DNA of 64,000 nucleotides, from positions 7,336,170 through 7,400,169 of the forward strand of contig NC_021985.1 in the NCBI RefSeq assembly GCF_000444875.1, read 5' to 3'. Position 1 is the stretch's first letter, and the number at the start of each line of letters is the position of its first letter. The position numbers and the translations under genes were made by a program. Shown here one piece after another: positions 62,319 through 64,000 of this stretch. A model generated the notes under the pieces. The model saw only the letters and a list, made by a program, of their open reading frames with translations. It did not search any database and was not told the origin of the DNA. This stretch comes from Streptomyces collinus Tu 365. GTDB lineage: Bacteria; Actinomycetota; Actinomycetes; Streptomycetales; Streptomycetaceae.

Positions 62319-63101
62319 ATGACCGGCGTCACCACGCTCGACCGTCCTCCGCAGCCCGCGGCACCCACCCGCTACACCGTCGCCCTCGCCCGCGACGAGG
62401 CCGACGTGCGCGCCGCGCAGCGGCTTCGGCACGACGTCTTCGCCGGCGAGATGGGGGCCCTGCTCACCACCCCCGAACCCGGGCACGACGTCGACGCCTT
62501 CGACGCGTACTGCGACCACCTCCTGGTCCGCGACACCGTCACCGGGCAGGTCGTCGGCACCTACCGGCTGCTGCCGCCGGAGCGGGCCGCGGTGGCCGGC
62601 CGGCTCTATTCGGAGGGCGAGTTCGACCTGGCCCGGCTCGACGCGATCAGGCCCGCCCTGGTCGAGGTCGGCCGCTCCTGCGTGCACCCGGACCACCGCG
62701 ACGGCGCCGTCATCGGCCTGATCTGGGCCGGCCTGGCCCGCTACATGGTGGACCGGGGCCACGAGTGGCTGGCCGGCTGCTGCTCCGTCCCGCTCGCCGA
62801 CGGCGGCACCCTGGCGAGCGCCACCTGGCAGCGGGTCCAGGACAAGCACCTGGCGCCGGAGGAGTACCGGGTACGCCCGCTGCTGCCCTGGGTCCCGGAC
62901 CCGGGCGCGGCCGCCGCCCGCACCGAACTGCCCGCCCTGCTCCGCGGCTACCTGCGCCTCGGTGCCTGGGTGTGCGGGGAGCCGGCCCACGACCCGGACT
63001 TCGGGGTCGCGGACCTGTACGTGCTGCTGTCCATGCGCCGGGTCAACCCGCGCTACCTGCGGCACTTCCTCTCCCTCGTACCGGACGTACCGGGCCGGTG
63101 A
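62319..63101 (+). CDS. OlsB-like N-acyltransferase (GNAT fold), probable ornithine-lipid synthesis
   Basis: A 260-residue acyltransferase. The region about 30–160 matches the OlsB/autoinducer-synthase-like GNAT fold: DVRAAQRLRHDVFAGEMGALL, DAFDAYCDHLLVRDTVTGQVVGTYRLLPP, ALVEVGRSCVHPDHRDGAVIGLIWAGLARYM. OlsB joins a 3-hydroxyacyl group from ACP to the alpha-amino group of ornithine. The overlapping plsC-type gene downstream supplies the expected second step. ATG 62319 has GGAGAG just upstream; ATG 62307 is possible. Confidence 0.85.
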   Translation: MTGVTTLDRPPQPAAPTRYTVALARDEADVRAAQRLRHDVFAGEMGALLTTPEPGHDVDAFDAYCDHLLVRDTVTGQVVGTYRLLPPERAAVAGRLYSEGEFDLARLDAIRPALVEVGRSCVHPDHRDGAVIGLIWAGLARYMVDRGHEWLAGCCSVPLADGGTLASATWQRVQDKHLAPEEYRVRPLLPWVPDPGAAAARTELPALLRGYLRLGAWVCGEPAHDPDFGVADLYVLLSMRRVNPRYLRHFLSLVPDVPGR

Positions 63102-63943
63102 GCGCCTGGCTGCCCAGCGCGCCCTGCACCCCGGGCGCCTGCGTGGAGCCGGCCGCGCCCGTGGTGGCCGTACCCCGCGCGGTGCTGCGGCTCACCGCGG
63201 TCACGGCCCTGGTGCTGGCCGGGATCGCGCTGTCCCCGTTCGGCGGGAGGATCCCCGCCGAGTGGGTCAGACGGTGGTGCCGGTCCGTCGTGCGCGCCAT
63301 CGGGGTACGGGTCCGCTTCACCGGCGGCCCGGCGCCCGCGGGCGGGCTGCTGCTGGTCGCCAACCACGTCTCCTGGCTGGACATCCCCCTGCTCGCCGCC
63401 GTGCGCCCCGCCCGGATGCTCGCCAAGACCGAGATCCGGCGGTGGCCGGTGGCCGGGGCGCTGGCCGCGCGCGGCGGGGCCCTGTTCATCGAGCGCGACC
63501 GGCTGCGCTCGCTGCCGGGCACGGTCGCCCGGATCACGCACGCCCTGGACCGGGGCGCGGCGGTGGCCGCCTTCCCCGAGGGCAGCACCTGGTGCGGGCG
63601 CGCGCACGGTCCCTTCCACCGGGCCGTCTTCCAGGCCGCGCTGGACGCGGGCGTGCCCGTGCAGCCGGTCGGGCTGCGCTACCGGCAGGACGGGCAGCCG
63701 GCCGGCACCGCGGCCGCGTTCGTCGGCGAGGACACCCTGCTCGCCTCGCTGTGGCGGGTCGCCCGGGCGCGCGGCCTGGTGGCCGAGGTGGAGACCCGGC
63801 CGGTGATACCGCCCGGAGCCCAGCCCGACCGCCGGGCCCTGGCCCGCGCCGCCCAGCCGGTCACGCCCGCCCCGGCCTGGACCCACGCGGTCCTGCTGGC
63901 CCCGCGGGCGCCCGGGGTTCAGGGCATGACCCGGGCCAGATAG
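63098..63943 (+). CDS. PlsC-type O-acyltransferase (OlsA-like)
   Basis: A 281-residue 1-acylglycerol-3-phosphate-acyltransferase-family protein with one N-terminal helix (AVLRLTAVTALVLAGIALSPF). The catalytic HX4D motif is ANHVSWLDIPLL, followed by RMLAKTEIRRWPVAGALAARGGALFIERD and FPEGST. Next to an OlsB-like gene, with a GTGA overlap, it is best read as the lyso-ornithine-lipid acylase. Phosphatidic-acid synthesis cannot be ruled out. The 3' end overlaps a minus-strand gene by about 25 bp. Confidence 0.88.
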   Translation: MSAWLPSAPCTPGACVEPAAPVVAVPRAVLRLTAVTALVLAGIALSPFGGRIPAEWVRRWCRSVVRAIGVRVRFTGGPAPAGGLLLVANHVSWLDIPLLAAVRPARMLAKTEIRRWPVAGALAARGGALFIERDRLRSLPGTVARITHALDRGAAVAAFPEGSTWCGRAHGPFHRAVFQAALDAGVPVQPVGLRYRQDGQPAGTAAAFVGEDTLLASLWRVARARGLVAEVETRPVIPPGAQPDRRALARAAQPVTPAPAWTHAVLLAPRAPGVQGMTRAR

Positions 63944-64000
63944 GGCGCGGTGGCGCTGCCCTCCGCGCACGCCACCCGCCGCGGCGGCCCGGCCGCCACG
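63919..64000 (-). CDS. 3' end of an unidentified gene entering from the right
   Basis: The minus strand is open from the window edge to a TGA at 63919–63921, encoding VAAGPPRRVACAEGSATAPYLARVMP at the C-terminus. Third codon positions are G or C in 25 of 26 codons, as expected of coding DNA here. Too little is visible to name the product. Confidence 0.5.
   Translation of the reverse strand, partial: VAAGPPRRVACAEGSATAPYLARVMP

Overview
High GC content (mostly above 70%), strong G/C bias at third codon positions, GTG and TTG starts, and gene families typical of the genus (Rpf fused to LysM and M23, SpoIIE-type phosphatases, GlgM-type glycogen synthase, LysX, class F sortase) point to a Streptomyces chromosome. 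From memory, the order panD–gnd–rpfD … WS/DGAT … GH38 … ECF sigma … secreted-repeat lipoprotein–methyltransferase–rmdA–LysR–sdhCAB–acyltransferases resembles the left part of the S. coelicolor core around SCO0920–SCO0977. That should be checked by alignment. No phage, plasmid, insertion sequence, CRISPR array, rRNA or tRNA was found.

Layout. 1–2784: sulfonate-sulfur operon (FMN reductase ssuE, cut by the window edge; SfnB-like flavin monooxygenase; ssuD). 2896–4199: panD, a small GNAT enzyme and a proline-rich peptide. 4330–9856: gnd (minus strand), the wall hydrolase rpfD, a DMT-family transporter with a repetitive tail, and a FhuF-like Fe-S protein. 9898–12356: glgA/glgM and glgC, which make ADP-glucose and a GlgM-type product for alpha-glucan synthesis. 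12483–16321: a secreted GH92 mannosidase and a WS/DGAT acyltransferase. 16322–17824: a gene-free stretch holding four 145-bp direct repeats. 17825–20249: two SDR oxidoreductases. 20736–20909: a 57-residue peptide gene behind a long leader. 21054–22406: an amidase.

22531–33340 is the most coherent functional unit: a LacI regulator divergent from an ABC sugar importer (lipoprotein plus two permeases), a GH5-type beta-mannosidase, a secreted GH85 endo-beta-N-acetylglucosaminidase and a GH38 alpha-mannosidase. Near-identical operator-like palindromes lie in the divergent promoter. Together with the GH92 enzyme this reads as a system that cuts high-mannose N-glycans from glycoproteins, imports the glycan and trims it to mannose and GlcNAc.

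33470–45128 is mixed housekeeping and regulation: a SLATT/DUF4231 membrane protein, a lipase-maturation-factor homologue, a PAS–GAF–PP2C–HATPase phosphatase, an Fpg/Nei glycosylase, an ECF sigma factor with a zinc-finger anti-sigma factor two genes downstream, a CapA-like lipoprotein, an amino-acid permease, a deletion scar joining a LysR remnant to an MFS remnant, and a universal stress protein. 45218–54327 is cell-envelope biology: lysX, a Tat-type polysaccharide deacetylase, a class F sortase divergent from an Asn/Gly/Asp-repeat surface protein, a Pro/His-rich secreted protein with a DUF4239 membrane protein, and a secreted-repeat lipoprotein. 54639–63943 carries a SAM-methyltransferase overlapping the c-di-GMP enzyme gene rmdA, then a LysR regulator divergent from sdhCAB with a textbook ATAG-N7-CTAT site between them, then two overlapping acyltransferase genes that fit ornithine-lipid synthesis. 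A minus-strand gene end enters at the right edge.

Several strong hairpins (4252–4307, 14821–14850, 19364–19406, 20939–20967, 33349–33382, 51591–51638, 54378–54414, 57602–57620, 62129–62160) divide the window into transcription units.
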